Assembly (NCBI GenBank): GCA_018466975.1
Contig: CM031561.1
Coordinates: 3,906,001-3,970,000 of the forward strand
Direction of reading: 5' to 3'
Origin: Sparassis latifolia
Taxonomy: Eukaryota; Basidiomycota; Agaricomycetes; Polyporales; Sparassidaceae
DNA: 64,000 nt
The position numbers and the translations under genes were made by a program. Of this stretch, positions 11,248 to 23,399 are shown piece by piece (within the stretch, counting starts at the first letter, position 1; each line of letters opens with the position of its first letter). The notes below the pieces were generated by a model. It saw nothing but the letters and a program-made list of their open reading frames with translations. It ran no database searches and had not been told where the DNA came from.

Positions 11248-11510
11248 CCATTTTGTTCGCGCCTTCCTCCTAGTTCGGGGCCCTAGTTAGTTACTGTGAT
11301 ATGGTTCACTTCTGCGACTGCATTCTCGTACACTCACCGCTCCGTTTGGATATTTGGATATTATATTTTCCCACTGTACCACGGCGTGCACACCTCAAGA
11401 ACGTATCCGAGGTGCGCGACATGTACAGCGACTGCGTGCCCAAGCACGCTTGAATTTGCCAATTCGAGTTCTTGTGAGATGGCGCCGCGTCAGCCAATAT
11501 CACAGACGAG
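11248..11510 (+). repeat. Inverted repeat, right arm
   Basis: This is the partner of 9241-9452. Identity is high from gtccattttgttcgcgcc to about 11418; a 45-bp insertion then separates the final shared block. Together the arms delimit a segment of about 2.27 kb that could be a transposon, an inversion or an inverted duplication. Confidence 0.8.
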
Positions 11511-14500
11511 AACAGTTACGAAAACCATCTCGAAAGGCGGGCTCGATGGCTGAACAGTCGGATGGGTGCGTCGGCCTGCTCGACTTCGATTATCGGAATC
11601 ATCTGACAGTAAGCAGGTGCGTCAGGGGACGCGTTTTTCGCGTCGGTCGTCAGTATGTCGTTGATGGTTTATATTCTCGACACTCACGGTGAAAGGACTG
11701 GGTCATGGACCGACGAGCAGTGAGATACATACAAAGAATTTGTGAAGGGAAAGCACGATCTCGGGATCAAAACTTTCGCTGGCCATGCTCCTGGAACACT
11801 CCGCGCCACACGGTGTACCAGTACTTGATCTCCGCGGCGAGTGCAGCAGCGATCATGGATCGAAGCTGAAGAGCCAAATGCTTGGACTCATCACCACCTA
11901 GCCTGTAGAGGGTGAAGTCATGTATAACGCGAACACCGAGACGAAGCGAGAGTTTTCGCAGAGGGCAGATTATCTGTCCGACATCATCATCGCCCTATTG
12001 TAGGCTGGCCTAGGATATTCATGCAAGTGCTTGATCACCCCCAGTGAAAAACCCATCGTCGCGCTATAACGAAGTGTGATAGAAATGTAGCGGTCATGTG
12101 ATCCCAGGGAAACGCGTCATCTCACTGCTCAGTAGCGGCAAAGTCGTGCTTGTTTTTCCCCAATCTTCCTCAGCATGACCACGGAGAGTGCAGAAGGCCA
12201 ACCCCCCTTCTTCTGGTTAGAATCCTTATATTGCTTCCTCATGCGCTGAAATCCCACTAGGCTGTTTGACGATGCTGCCAGGTGTGTAATTTCGATGTGA
12301 GGAGGAGCTCCGAGTCGACCTGATGGATGTGTGTGTTATCGCTGGGCCGAGGCGTCTCAGCTCAAGTTATCATCCGCATAGCAGCAGTTCTACCCTGCGG
12401 TTGAAAGATCCGCGACAGTGATGGACCGGTATGCGACACCAATACATTTTTGGTATCTGCGCTAACAATGCATTTGATTGAAGACGCGCAAGGAGATAGA
12501 GACCCGGTGGCAGAATTTCAACGAGAGACACCAGGAAGAACGTGATACAGCTGCGGAGCTTCCAGTTCCTCGCGCAGGAGGGACATCGAGCAAGGTTGGT
12601 GTCGATATGGCACCTTGCATGGGTGGTTGATCGTTTCAGCCCAGGGAATATCGGGAAATCAAGACCAACTCAGGGACTTCCCATCCGCATGCCCGCCAAC
12701 GTCTCCCACTCGATGGCATGTGCGACTTGGCGGTCATTGCCTTGACAGAACACGGAGCGCGACATGGGAAATCACGAACGGGACTTGCGTTGTGCGGATC
12801 CGTGCACTAGTGAGAAAAAGTACCGGCTAACGGACATCGTGATCCGGGGAAAAGCCTGCGCATGCCATCGACTTCCTCTCGCATGTCCAGCGGCGAGCTC
12901 ATTAAACTGGTACGGGCGATCACCGCCTCTGAAATAAATCACCTCTTTCTGCTGTTTAAATTGCCCAGATTGCAGAAGATTTAATTTATCTTCGTACTGA
13001 GTTCCAGGAACAGTGGCACAAAATTACGTGGAGAGTCAACGGCTTCGACTCGGGTGGTAAGCCTGCTAGAGACTCAAGGATGATACGTTTATCCGCTGGA
13101 TCTGTTTTTAATGAAGCGACATGGTTTCTAATATCTTCCGGCACTCAGAAAACTGACAGCCACTCTCGCGAGATAATTCAAAAGATGACGATCAAAATCC
13201 AACCTAACCGAGTGGGACGCCGATCGGATACGAAGCTTATGGGCTCCATCCCCTTGTTGCCTGGGCTCAGCCTGGCTGTGGTGAGTATTCCTTTGGCTGC
13301 TCATTGCTCTAACTCATGCGTAGCTCATCGTGCGCCATTGACGAACGGACATCGGAAACACGAGAAGACATAACCTTTGCCGTTGAGATTTATCAAACAA
13401 TCTGTCGGCATCTCTCCGATTGTCTTCGTGGCTGCAATACCGAATCTGGGAGACTTTCAAATCACAACCAGGATCTGCAACTGAATTTTAAGCGACAGTG
13501 GCAGTGTGGAGTTTTATGGTGATCTCACTTGCTGGAATTATTGCCGGGTCGGAACCTATTCAGAACGCTATCGCCGAGTTCACCGGCGGGAGGGAGAGGA
13601 TAGTCGAGGAGATATTTGATCTCGCTAAGTAGAGTTTTCTCAGCTTCATACCTACCTTCATAACTTGATATTCACGCAATCTAGATGTTGAGATGGTATA
13701 ATAGGGTATAATTGGCCCGAGGGCAACATATGACGATAGAGTGAAATTTCTAGAGAATATGTCCAACCACGCGGTACAATGTCAGACGACGGGACGGACC
13801 TGCGGGGCTCCGACAGCTCTATCGCACAACTTGGCAGCTGGGCTTAGCGATGTCGTTCAACATGGATGCTACAGCACACTACGCAGAAGGGGAACTGCAA
13901 CACCCAATACAGGAACGACATTGGCTGTGTTGAACAACGGCTTTACTAGGATTTTTCCTGGGTGATCTATACTTGCCGTCCCAATTCTTTCGTGCTGCAA
14001 TAATCAAGCGTGACGTACAGTGTCGCCCAAGGCTGGTGGTGAATCGAAAATTCGTCTTCGCGATGAATAACCGTATGTGGCAGCGGTGCGAGTTCATGCT
14101 CAAGAGCTTCACTGTCAGACCCTGCTTCTGGATCAAAGCCGTAGCTGCATAAAGATTACGACGCCGCGTCAAACACAATCACGGTGGGAGGGATGTTTTC
14201 AGCGTGAAACAATTGCTGCGTAGACCAGTATGTAGACGGATCTGAAGACCGGTAAGTGGACGGAAGGGTCAGAACGTTGTAGTTGACAATGATGATTGTT
14301 AAGGCACAATATCGGACTCTTAGATATACGGAGGTCTTCCAGATGCGAGAGAACTTCGCTGCTTCGCGGGATGTTCAAAGCGACGAAGCTTAACCAGTCC
14401 GACGCAGAGTCCCATAATGGTGCCGCTGTTCTGGCGTTAAACATTCATTCAGTCATCGTCGCTGAGTTGTATGCGACGTAAATCCTGAAAGTAATTATAA

Positions 14501-14996
14501 CGTCAAAAGAAGGGAACACTGATTACAGAGCTCAACCACGGTTGCTTAATTCAAGCATATGTTTTATGCAGGTTTCAGTTTCGGGAGTTGTTGTTATCTA
14601 CATTTCGTAGTTTTCTTACTCAATATTGCCACACCTATGCAGTTACATCCAAGCACTTCGAACGATACCTATCTCACAGAACGTACCATGAAACGGTGGC
14701 CAATCCTAATCAACTCAAGATTGTATATGTCCGTTGTACAACGCTCAGCGTGATGCAGCTTCCATTCTCCTTGAAGTCGGCTACATTGCCAGACGGCGTT
14801 CCACTTGGGCAACGCACACTCGCACGCCAACCATTCGACGTATGTTCTGCCCAATGCCAGGAATTTCCCGTATCCCGTTTGTATATTGCCTTGGAGAACC
14901 CACGGCCCCGTACGTCAGTCTATCATAAGAGATTCAGTATCACTCCGAACGATCATGGTCTGAGCACAGACGCACCATGTGAACCTCGCATGCCCA
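11511..14996. other. Long gene-poor stretch with degenerate protein-like fragments
   Basis: No intact gene was found. Some short runs look like once-coding sequence: on the minus strand at about 11755-11935 a frame with GDESKHLALQLRSMIAAAL, and on the plus strand fragments at about 12482-12620 (KEIETRWQNFNERHQEERD) and 12968-13060 (IAEDLIYLRTEFQEQWHK). They are separated by stops and frame changes, and I cannot assign them to a family. They may be remains of a decayed gene or transposon. Confidence 0.35.
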
Positions 14997-16321
14997 TCAT
15001 ACTATGTGCACCTTCAGTGGGTGTGGCAATGTGGAGTCCAAATAATCCATATGCGCATCATACTTGCCCGCTTCAAGATCCACACGTGCCTCAGGTTCGA
15101 ACGGCGGATGACATGGCCCAGTGCTCTCGAAGGAGATAGGGAATGAAATGGTGCCCGAGTCATTGTCAATCGGAGATAGCGGACCGCGTGTCGGCTTAAA
15201 CTGCAGGACACTTGGTGGGGTGACCAATGCCTGGTGCCGACGTTTCACCAACCGCAGGATAGTTATCACGGGCGGAATTGCCTATTAGTCGTGATTCTAG
15301 TGAGTCTGAGCAGGCGCAATGGAACTGTACAATTATCTACCTGCAACTGTCCTAAGATCGGAAGGAATGCCGCCTGCACAGGACTGTCGACCGCAAGGAC
15401 AATGATCACGGCTACTGTGAGGATACTGTAGACCGTTTCAGATGTGGTGAGCACTGCCACTAGAGAAGTGCAGGTCGTTGGCCCAGTGAAGCTGTTCCAG
15501 ATTCCGTGATACAGGTAGAGGACTCGAATGAGGATTAGGCAGGAGATGATCACGTTAAGCGAGAGCGACAGTGCCAAGAATGCAACACAACGAGGGTTGC
15601 GCACATGTGCCCGTAAGTCTAAGCCGAGGGCGGCAAGATCGGGTAAGAATGCACAACCAACCGCTGACTCTGGGATTTAAGTTTGCAAGTGTCCGAGATG
15701 GTGAGGAGCATACACACCTATCAACGCAACAAGCAGCAGAATGGACAAAAACCAAGCCGACCATTTGTGGCAGAAGATGGAACAGATCCGGTACAACTTT
15801 GCAAACATTCAGTGAATTGGAATTCTACCGATTGCATCGTATGCGTACCAGCAGCGCATCGACAAGCCAATTCATAACGATAAAGCTGAGATTGATTTGA
15901 GGAAACACTCATGCAGAAGAACATCTGTACTAACATCGAAGTCATAGCAACGTTCGTCGGGTTACCACTGTCTTGACTCAGGAAAGTGAAAGGGCCTCCT
16001 GGGCAATTCCCGTGATCTATGAAGACCACGATATCCCACTGCAGCTCTAAAGCCAAGCCGGCTGTGGCGAGGGAGAGAAGAAGGACAGAGTAGGCTAAGG
16101 ATAGCCAATCCCGCCTCCCAATTGGCCTCAGATAATATCTCAGAGTCATCACAAACAGGGTTATGTGGGTTCCTGTAGAACCATGGTTCAGTCGCCAAGT
16201 CGAATATGGGAGAAGATACCGCCTGACCATAAGCCACTGCAGAAAGGGCCGTTCCAATGAAGTTCGCCCTCTCCAGCTGTAGCTCAAGAGTTGATGCATT
16301 GTTATGGGTAGGACAAGACAT
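14997..16321 (-). CDS. Multi-span membrane protein of an agaricomycete-expanded family
   Basis: The start at 16321 leads into ANFIGTALSAVAYG, the first helix of this family. After an intron (about 16173-16225), exons give THITLFVMTLRYYL, a hydrophobic SVLLLSLATAGLALE, the loop DHGNCPGGPFTFL, then MNWLVDALLV, WFLSILLLVALI, SLSLNVIISCLILIRVLYL and VYSILTVAVIIVLA, and a polar tail ending at 14997. About seven helices are predicted. Introns are short, and several exon borders near 15500-15850 are uncertain. Such proteins are abundant in mushroom genomes and mostly uncharacterised; a receptor-like topology is often suggested but unproven. It lies downstream of the Ybp2/glomulin-like gene on the same strand. 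No damage is obvious. Confidence 0.7.
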
Positions 16322-17007
16322 GGCGGGAAGAGAAATCCGCCGTGATACCTAGCACACCGGGAGCGACCTTTAAATACTTCGGAGCGCTTCTCAAAGGCAT
16401 GCACTAGAAGCCACGCTTAGGGACAATGAGCGTAGTGACTGCACGACATCAGGATACGCCAAAACGCGAAGCCACTTCGCGCCATTACTTCCAAGGGAGC
16501 AATTCTAGGACAGCCAGCATCCATAATAAAACACAGCAAAGGAATTTCTCTGATTTCGAACTCACCTGAAACCTTATACACACACTTCAAACCTGCCGAG
16601 AACGACCGGCTACGTAAACGTTTTCCAACTACCAAGTACAACAGTTTGTCGACAATTTGTCGATATAGACGCCAGTCAACCAAATGAGATCACTGTGGGC
16701 GCCTTCCGTGCACAGCTGCCATAGGCACTGCTGGCTCTTCCAGAAACCAAGGTGGGAGAACCACATCCAGAAGCACACAGCCTGAGCATTGCAAAACAGC
16801 CACAAGGGGACCAAACCCACGCGCGATTTACTACTGTACGGATAGCTAGGGGCGTAGGGCCATAGCGTGTTGATCATGATGCATGAGCTCTTAGTCGTCT
16901 CTGAACGCCGGCGTAATAGGGATTTCGCCTGTACTACGATGTGTCTCGCGTCCTAGTCTATGCGCAGTCTTATACGCCGCTATTCGAGATGCTTTCCAGA
17001 GCACTAG
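16322..17007. other. Intergenic stretch
   Basis: No recognisable gene. It probably holds the 3' end or untranslated region of the Ybp2/glomulin-like gene and the promoter of the membrane-protein gene, both on the minus strand. Confidence 0.4.
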
Positions 17008-18976
17008 TTATCCTATCCAGCCACATATCCAATATACCGAGTTGCATGACAGCATGATCTCCATGTATTGCGCTTCCACCCATCTCTTTCGGAGCATTTT
17101 ATAAGCAAACAGAAGGGACAGCATGATGTACGACCACATGCCTTCGTTCCATGAAGCCAATCTTCCCCGCAGTTGTAACAAAAGATTCGCGTTCACGCGC
17201 TTCAAGGTATCCGGATCTCGTATCCCGGTCTAAAGATGGTCGGCAGAGATGGTCTTACAGGTAACGCATCTACGTACTCGATTTTGCGTATCCCTCTGCA
17301 GTAACACATAGAGGAATGCCAGGCATTCGACAAGGCGCAGAGGTTCCGGTGTCTCCAAGAATTCGTCCAGAGATAAGTCATCCGACGCGAAAAGATCAGG
17401 CGGATGAGGCCTCAGGATGAGCGGACCGAGAGCGCGGAGGAACATGGGCGAAACAAAGACATTTCGATCGCTTTCTGCAGAGCCGGGAGCCGTAGCAAGC
17501 GCCTCAAGGACGGCTTCTTTCACCAGACCAACGGCAGCGACGCGCATCTGAGGTGACAAGTCCGAATCAGTCAGAAGTTCGTGCAAGAGATGGAGGCGCA
17601 TCGGCGAGGGAGTGAGCGAGAGCACGGTCGATAGCAGGCGGAAGGTCTGATGGCGGGTCGACGGGTCTGGATGGACACCTGCGAGTTGTGGAAGAAGTTG
17701 GGCAAGAGGAACGATTAGATCCGATGGGAGGTCTGGGCGAGGGTACTGCAATCGCAAAGGTCCGATAGAGGAAATCAAGTGATAGAGCACTTCATCTAGG
17801 GCTACGTTCGCTTGGACAGATGTGAGTATCACGGGAAAGAATGATGTGAGCAGAGGAAGGGAGAGCGTGTAGGACGGTAAGTGTGCGAGCAGGACTAATG
17901 CAACACGAGAGGGTCTAGATTCAAGATTAGAAGGGGTGACACCCAGTGCATCTAGTGCCGACTTAGAACAGGTGTTAGGTCACTTCCATTTTGCGGACGA
18001 GATGACGCACCCAAGCTTTCGACACAACATCGTCACCTGTTGCAACATTCACGCCTGCGGAGTTGGGTACCACGAGTCGGGGGAACTGGTTTGCGAAAGC
18101 TACCCGTGCTAGATTGGTTTGGATGCTGTTTACGCAGGCTTCCACAGTCGAGTACAGCAGGTGTGCCAGAATGTGCTGTTAGGCTCGTATCAACCCGGTT
18201 ACTTGGAAATACAGGATACATACTCCGCATCTTGATCGTTCGTCGACATCGTATGCAGAGTCTGAGGACACCCATTTATCGATCGATAATACTGACTCGG
18301 ATACTGAAGCAACGAGCGCCCTTCCGTCATCATCGGCGGAACCGCCAAATTGTGTTATCAGAGATGCGAGTTCAGACAACAACGGCTTCATGACTTGACT
18401 CGGGAGTTTGTTACGCCTTGGCAAGCGCGGAACGCCTATAGCGCTAGGTGAGGTGTGTATGGTCGGTTACATATATAATGCACCCACATTGCGCATAAAG
18501 CCGGACGAGGCGGTCAATCTGCTTAAGAGGAGACAAGCCATGGTCCACCCCTTCAACCTGTTCATCTGCTTGAGAAAGGTATTCAAGATGTTCGGCAACT
18601 TCTTGCACTGCCATAACGACTTCTTTGGCACTACTCTCTTGGCCCATAATGTGAATGAGCTTATCAGCGCCATCGTATGAACAGGATATTAGAAGGGGGA
18701 GTAGAGTGAGAGGTTCCTGGTACAAAAACCTGTATCAGCGGGAAAAACAGTCGTAAATTTGAGGGAATTACAAGCGCAGCTGCACACCGCGCATGAGATA
18801 TGGATTGAGAGAGCTGTTGCAGTGTGTAAGCAGCATGATCCTCGCGAACTGCAGATGTGATGAGAGAAATGAGGGCCACCGACAGATCCTAGTAGCATGT
18901 TAGGCTGAGTTGTATCAATCTCGCACGCTGTTACCTGCCCGTCAGCGAGTTTCAAATCTTGCTTCAAGGTTTCCAT
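17008..18976 (-). CDS. Ybp2/Alf4/glomulin family protein
   Basis: Exons spliced on the minus strand give a helical-repeat protein of the YAP/Alf4/glomulin family. It starts METLKQDLKLADGQ, followed after an intron by SVALISLITSAVREDH. Later exons carry PLTLLPLLISCSYDGADKL, RRNKLPSQVMKPLLSELA, LLYSTVEACVNSIQTNLA, RVALVLLAHLPSYTLSL and RPDLPSDLIVPLAQLLPQL, then HQTFRLLSTVLSLTPSPMRL, RVAAVGLVKEAVLEA and TGIRDPDTLKRVNANLL. In yeasts family members bind the Yap1 stress factor or act at kinetochores; glomulin regulates cullin-RING ligases. Which role holds here is open. Around 17950-18000 an ordinary 49-nt intron with a GTGCGT donor restores the frame. The last exon after SWNEGMW is not well supported, so the 3' end is approximate. 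Confidence 0.75.
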
Positions 18977-19338
18977 TCTATCAGTATTTCAGTGCAGCTT
19001 TATGTACGAGTAGGTCTGCTTGGGCACATCTGCGTGCAGAGGAAGTTTAGCAAATAGGTCGAAGATGTGATACAGACGCCGCGGCAATCCCCGCTGTCAC
19101 GGACGGGGGCAATGTCACAGAGCATCACAACCATTACTGTCACACGCTTCCAATCACATGTTTTTCCTGTACCGTGGTACGTCGATCATTGTCATTGTGC
19201 ATGACACCCAACTTGACTTCGTACCATTACTGTCTACCTCTAGCCCACCCTACTGTTCTTTTATTGACGGGAAAGCTATTTCCGTTCATGCTTCAGAGAT
19301 AGAACTTGCCAGAACCCGACCCAGAGAGCATAATCATC
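18977..19338. promoter_or_regulatory. Shared divergent promoter region
   Basis: The Ybp2/glomulin-like gene (-) and the peroxisomal transporter gene (+) start 362 bp apart and read away from each other, so both promoters must lie here. I cannot point to a specific factor site with confidence. Confidence 0.4.
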
Positions 19339-22300
19339 ATGCCTAGTCTGGTTCCTCTTGCAATTCCTGCAAACTTCCGGCGCCGGTCTCTAATTACTCT
19401 CTTTTTTGCTGTATTGCTTCTCCGCTCTCGTCTGGTCTTGGTTCCAAGGTCTGTGGTGGATAAATTGAAAGCTGCGACGGCGCGGAAACGGGCCACTCCA
19501 GAAGAACTTGTGCTCGCTCTACAGCAGGTGTACGTTAACGAATTAGACGGGAATAAGACCATTCTTGTACCTTACAAGGACAGTATCTCAAAGGTTAGTA
19601 GTGCTTGTCTCTCTGGAAATCATTGTTTTCGTTGGGGTTGTGCCCGGTCACACCGCGGATGGGGTAGCGCTGAATTGGCCATTACACTGTACAGGCCGTG
19701 CGAGTATGCAGTTATTGTGACTGTTGTGATCAGTTATGCGAGAACTGGATATTCAGCATGTTCTAGTTGGTCCGGAATGTGGAACTTTTTCCCTTTCTCA
19801 ATACATGGCCAGAGATATTATATGTATACAATGGATACAGGCGGGACTTGTCTTCATACACGGCCGTGAATCCGGCACGAGCGCTGTAGGCGTTCGATCT
19901 CGGTGGGCGTGGTCTCAGTCGACACGACAAGATTGCGTTGCCGTGATCTGAAGCTGTACATCTGGTCGATGAACGATGTTTAAAACGAGATCACTCTTTA
20001 GACTTGTCGCTGCATAATTATTTCGGAGCACAACGATTGAACATCTCTGGATAACCTTCTGTGCTTAGACTCATCTCTAGCTTTTTGTTTTTGATCTTAT
20101 ATTTGTCATCCGAACTTTCCTCAAAGTAGCTGTCCAAAGGGTCTCGTTCTAGTTTTTGCCTGCCTATGTGGATGATGTGCACTGCTGTCGAAGTCAACTT
20201 GCTGATTCGTGTGCTGACATAGAAGTATTTAGGTCACGATCCACCCAACATCTAGTGCCAGATTTGCTACCAATGCAAAACACTTTCCGCTGGTTCCCGC
20301 CTCGCACAAGCCGAACCTCGACAAGACGTTCCTGCGACAGCTCCTTGCGATTTTACGCATCGCCTTCCCCACATGGCATTCCAAGGAACTACTCATTCTC
20401 ATCCTGCATTCGTTTTTCCTTGTCTCGCGGACAGTGCTCAGCGTTGCCGTTGCGCGACTAGATGGGCGAATCGTTCGAGACCTTGTCAGCGCAGACGCCC
20501 AAGGCTTCCTGAAAGGCCTCGGATTGTGGTTCTTGCTCGCTGTCCCCAGTATATGGACGAATTCAATGGTAGGTGTTGTTGGAGTTTTATGTGTATCATC
20601 AAATGACATGTAGCGGCAGATTCGGCATCTGCAGTCGAAGCTGTCTCTTCTGCTCCGGACGCGCCTGACTCGCTACACAGATGACTTGTATCTGTCTTCG
20701 TCTCCGGACTTACGATACTATCGTATCGCATTGGAAGGTGGTCTGGAAGATGTCGACCAGTACATCACCACAGATATCGCCTCGTTCTGTGACGCCCTGT
20801 CTGGAATATAGTACGCCGTCATATATACTCGGTACACATATTCGCTCACTGAAAATTCAGTGGCAACGTGCTTAAGCCGTCGCTGGACCTTATCCTGTTT
20901 ACTTCACAGCTGTCACGCACGCTCGGCGTGCGTGGTACGTTGCTGCTATTCTTAAACTACTACGTGACTGCGCGTATCTTGCGCGCGGCGACACCCGCGT
21001 TTGGCCGGCTAGCTGCTGTGGAGGCGCGATTGGAGGGTGAATATAGAGCTGGAATGGGAAGAATTGACCGAGAGAGCGAAGAAATAGCGTGAGTTTTTCC
21101 ATAAATTCCTTTAACCGCACTTACGGATCCGATCATTTCAGGTTCTATCGTGGTGGCTTGCGGGAACGCAGCATCCTTTGGCGCGCATACTTACGACTCA
21201 TCAGTCACATCAATTCGATATACAAGGTATCCAGTCTTCACTGTGAATTTTGACGCTGAATTTACACGCGCCCCAGATCCGGATAGCATATGAGTGGACA
21301 GAGGACTTCGTGATCAAGTACCTCTGGAGCGCGGCTGGATACTGTCTGATATCAGTACCGGTCTTGCTTACCCGGCGACGACACGTCGGTGTCCAGACGT
21401 ATGGCCCCGGAGGAGATGAAACTACAAACAACGAAGTCGCGAACAGAACAGAGAGTGGGTCATGTTGACTCGTTCTCTTTGAGCGGGATACTGACGTATA
21501 TTGTTAGCCTACATCTCTTCCCGGCGACTGCTTCTCTCACTCGCCGATGCGGGCGGGCGGTTGATGTACGCCTACAAGGATTTGCTCGAACTCGCAGGCC
21601 TTACAACGCGAGTCTACACGCTCCTCTCCACGCTGCACAACCTTCCACCGCTCCCGTCGACGACCGACGACGAGTATGTAGATCGTATTGAGGTCAAGGA
21701 TGTCGACGTAGGCATACCTACGCCCGCGTTCTTGCAGCCCGCCTCAGCAGAGGAAGTCACTGACTCAGAGCCGGCATCGCCCGGCGCGTCGTGGGTGCTT
21801 GTTAAGGACCTGTCGTTCATGCTGCGCGAGGGCGAGCATCTGATGATCACTGGAAGCAACGGCGTCGGTAAGACAGCAGTGGTGCGTGTGCTCGCAGGGC
21901 TGTGGGCGGCGCAGGGTGGAGGTGTCGTCCGGCGTCCGGCAGGACGACAGGGTGTTTTTGTCATACCGCAGAGGGCGTACATGGTAACAGGGACACTATT
22001 AGACCAGTGAGTAATCTAACGGTTTGCATGATGATTTTTTCCTCAATTGCTTGTGCAGGATTATATACCCACACTCGTACCCCGAGTACTTAGAGTCAGG
22101 GAAAACGGAGCAGGACCTTATGGACATCCTCACAGCGGCCAACCTTGCATATCTGCCTGCGCGTGAAGGCGGGTGGAATACACGTAAGGAATGGCGGGAT
22201 GTCTTGAGTGGAGGTGAGAAGCAGAGGGTAAGTGATTATGAGCCTTATGAATGTTTTTGAACGTTCAAGTCCTCCACTGTATAGATGGGTCTCGCACGTG

Positions 22301-22745
22301 TCTTCTATCACAGACCGAAGTTCGCTGTGCTAGATGGTGTGTACTACAGTTTTATTTCCAGTCGATTTCTGATTTTCCGGTGCTATATAGAGTGCACAAG
22401 CGCAGTATCTAGCGACGTTGAGGGCCGCATGTACGAGCACGCCAAGTCGCTCGGGATCACGCTGATTACGGTCTCAATACGGTACGTCGCGCGCAACAGA
22501 GAGTGTGCTCGACACTGACAACGTCCACATGTCGACAGGCCATCGCTCATGCGATACCACACGCTACTCCTGACGCTTGCAGGCGACGGGACCGGCAGGT
22601 GGACGCTGTCACGGATCGGCACCGCCGAAGAACGCATGGGGATTGACCGCGAGATTGCATCCCTCGAGAGTAAGCTGGCTGACGTCGAACGTTGGGAAGA
22701 GAGGGTGAAGCAGCTGAATAAGGTGTTGTCGGCGCGCGAGCAGTG
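19339..22745 (+). CDS. Peroxisomal long-chain fatty acid ABC half-transporter (ABCD/Pxa type)
   Basis: This half-transporter has one membrane domain and one ATPase domain and imports acyl-CoA into peroxisomes for beta-oxidation. The N-terminal hydrophobic segment and [10 protein letters not shown] are followed, after an unusually long 639-nt intron (19594-20232), by [20 protein letters not shown]. The helix bundle includes [17 protein letters not shown] and [13 protein letters not shown]. The ATPase part shows Walker A (GSNGVGKTA, about 21859-21885), signature LSGGEKQR, and Walker B with the catalytic Glu (FAVLDE followed by CTSAVSSD, rebuilt over an intron near 22340-22390). The C-terminus is a coiled helix ending at 22745. 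All other introns are small and leave the frame open, so the gene looks intact. A broken inverted copy of its central exons follows at 23.4-24.1 kb. Confidence 0.92.
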
Positions 22746-23399
22746 AGTGTTTCTTTTCAAGCAGCCATCTCGAGCATCTGTGCTGTGGATTATCTTGACT
22801 CCTTTTTTTACCTTTTGATAACACTTTCTCTTGACCTCTATCATACGCCGATTGGTCGCGGTTGATTTTCGACTTGCGACTTGCGGTCGGCTGTCACCTC
22901 ATGCTTTCGAGTCCGTTCCCAACGTAGCCTTTATTCATCTATGTTTACGAAATAGAATTATCCCCATGTTGTCGTATGGGGTACACTCCTACAAAGTCCA
23001 GTTCAGGGTCTCCTTCGACTTGCTTAATATTGAGAAAAGACACAAGTCACATTCACCACATAAGTTACATCCTCTCCAAGCCTTTCGACAATCCAGTACA
23101 TATACATCTAATGACTTTCACAACAAGGAAATGGAAAATGTAGATGATGGAACAGCCAAAGATATTGAACGAACTACTATGGTGCGAGTGTTTTGTTCAG
23201 TCGTGGAGACCGGCGAGGCTTTGGAGAAACTTCAGAAGTGCGGCTGGTTGCACCCGGGTACTCTGCGCGTCCGCCAGTGGCATCTCCACGTCTCTTTGCC
23301 GCGGGTTCCATCATTGGGTCTCTCCGGCACTCTTTTGCTGCCCGTAGGCGTGTCTGCCGGCATCGGCAAGTGAGAGAAGTCGGCAGGACAAGATGCAAG
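22746..23399. other. Spacer between transporter and its inverted relic
   Basis: An open frame at 22831-23373 has no family motifs and its composition does not argue for coding. No other gene is seen. This would be the spacer of the large imperfect inverted repeat formed by the transporter and its relic. Confidence 0.35.

Noticed and set aside
17962..17983. A 22-nt micro-intron in the Ybp2/glomulin-like gene
   Set aside because: A GTGCGT donor a little upstream with the same acceptor gives a normal 49-nt intron and an open frame, so no micro-intron is needed.
22831..23373. 180-codon plus-strand open frame between the transporter and its relic
   Set aside because: No family motif, and its 3' part overlaps the edge of the inverted relic; it looks like chance.
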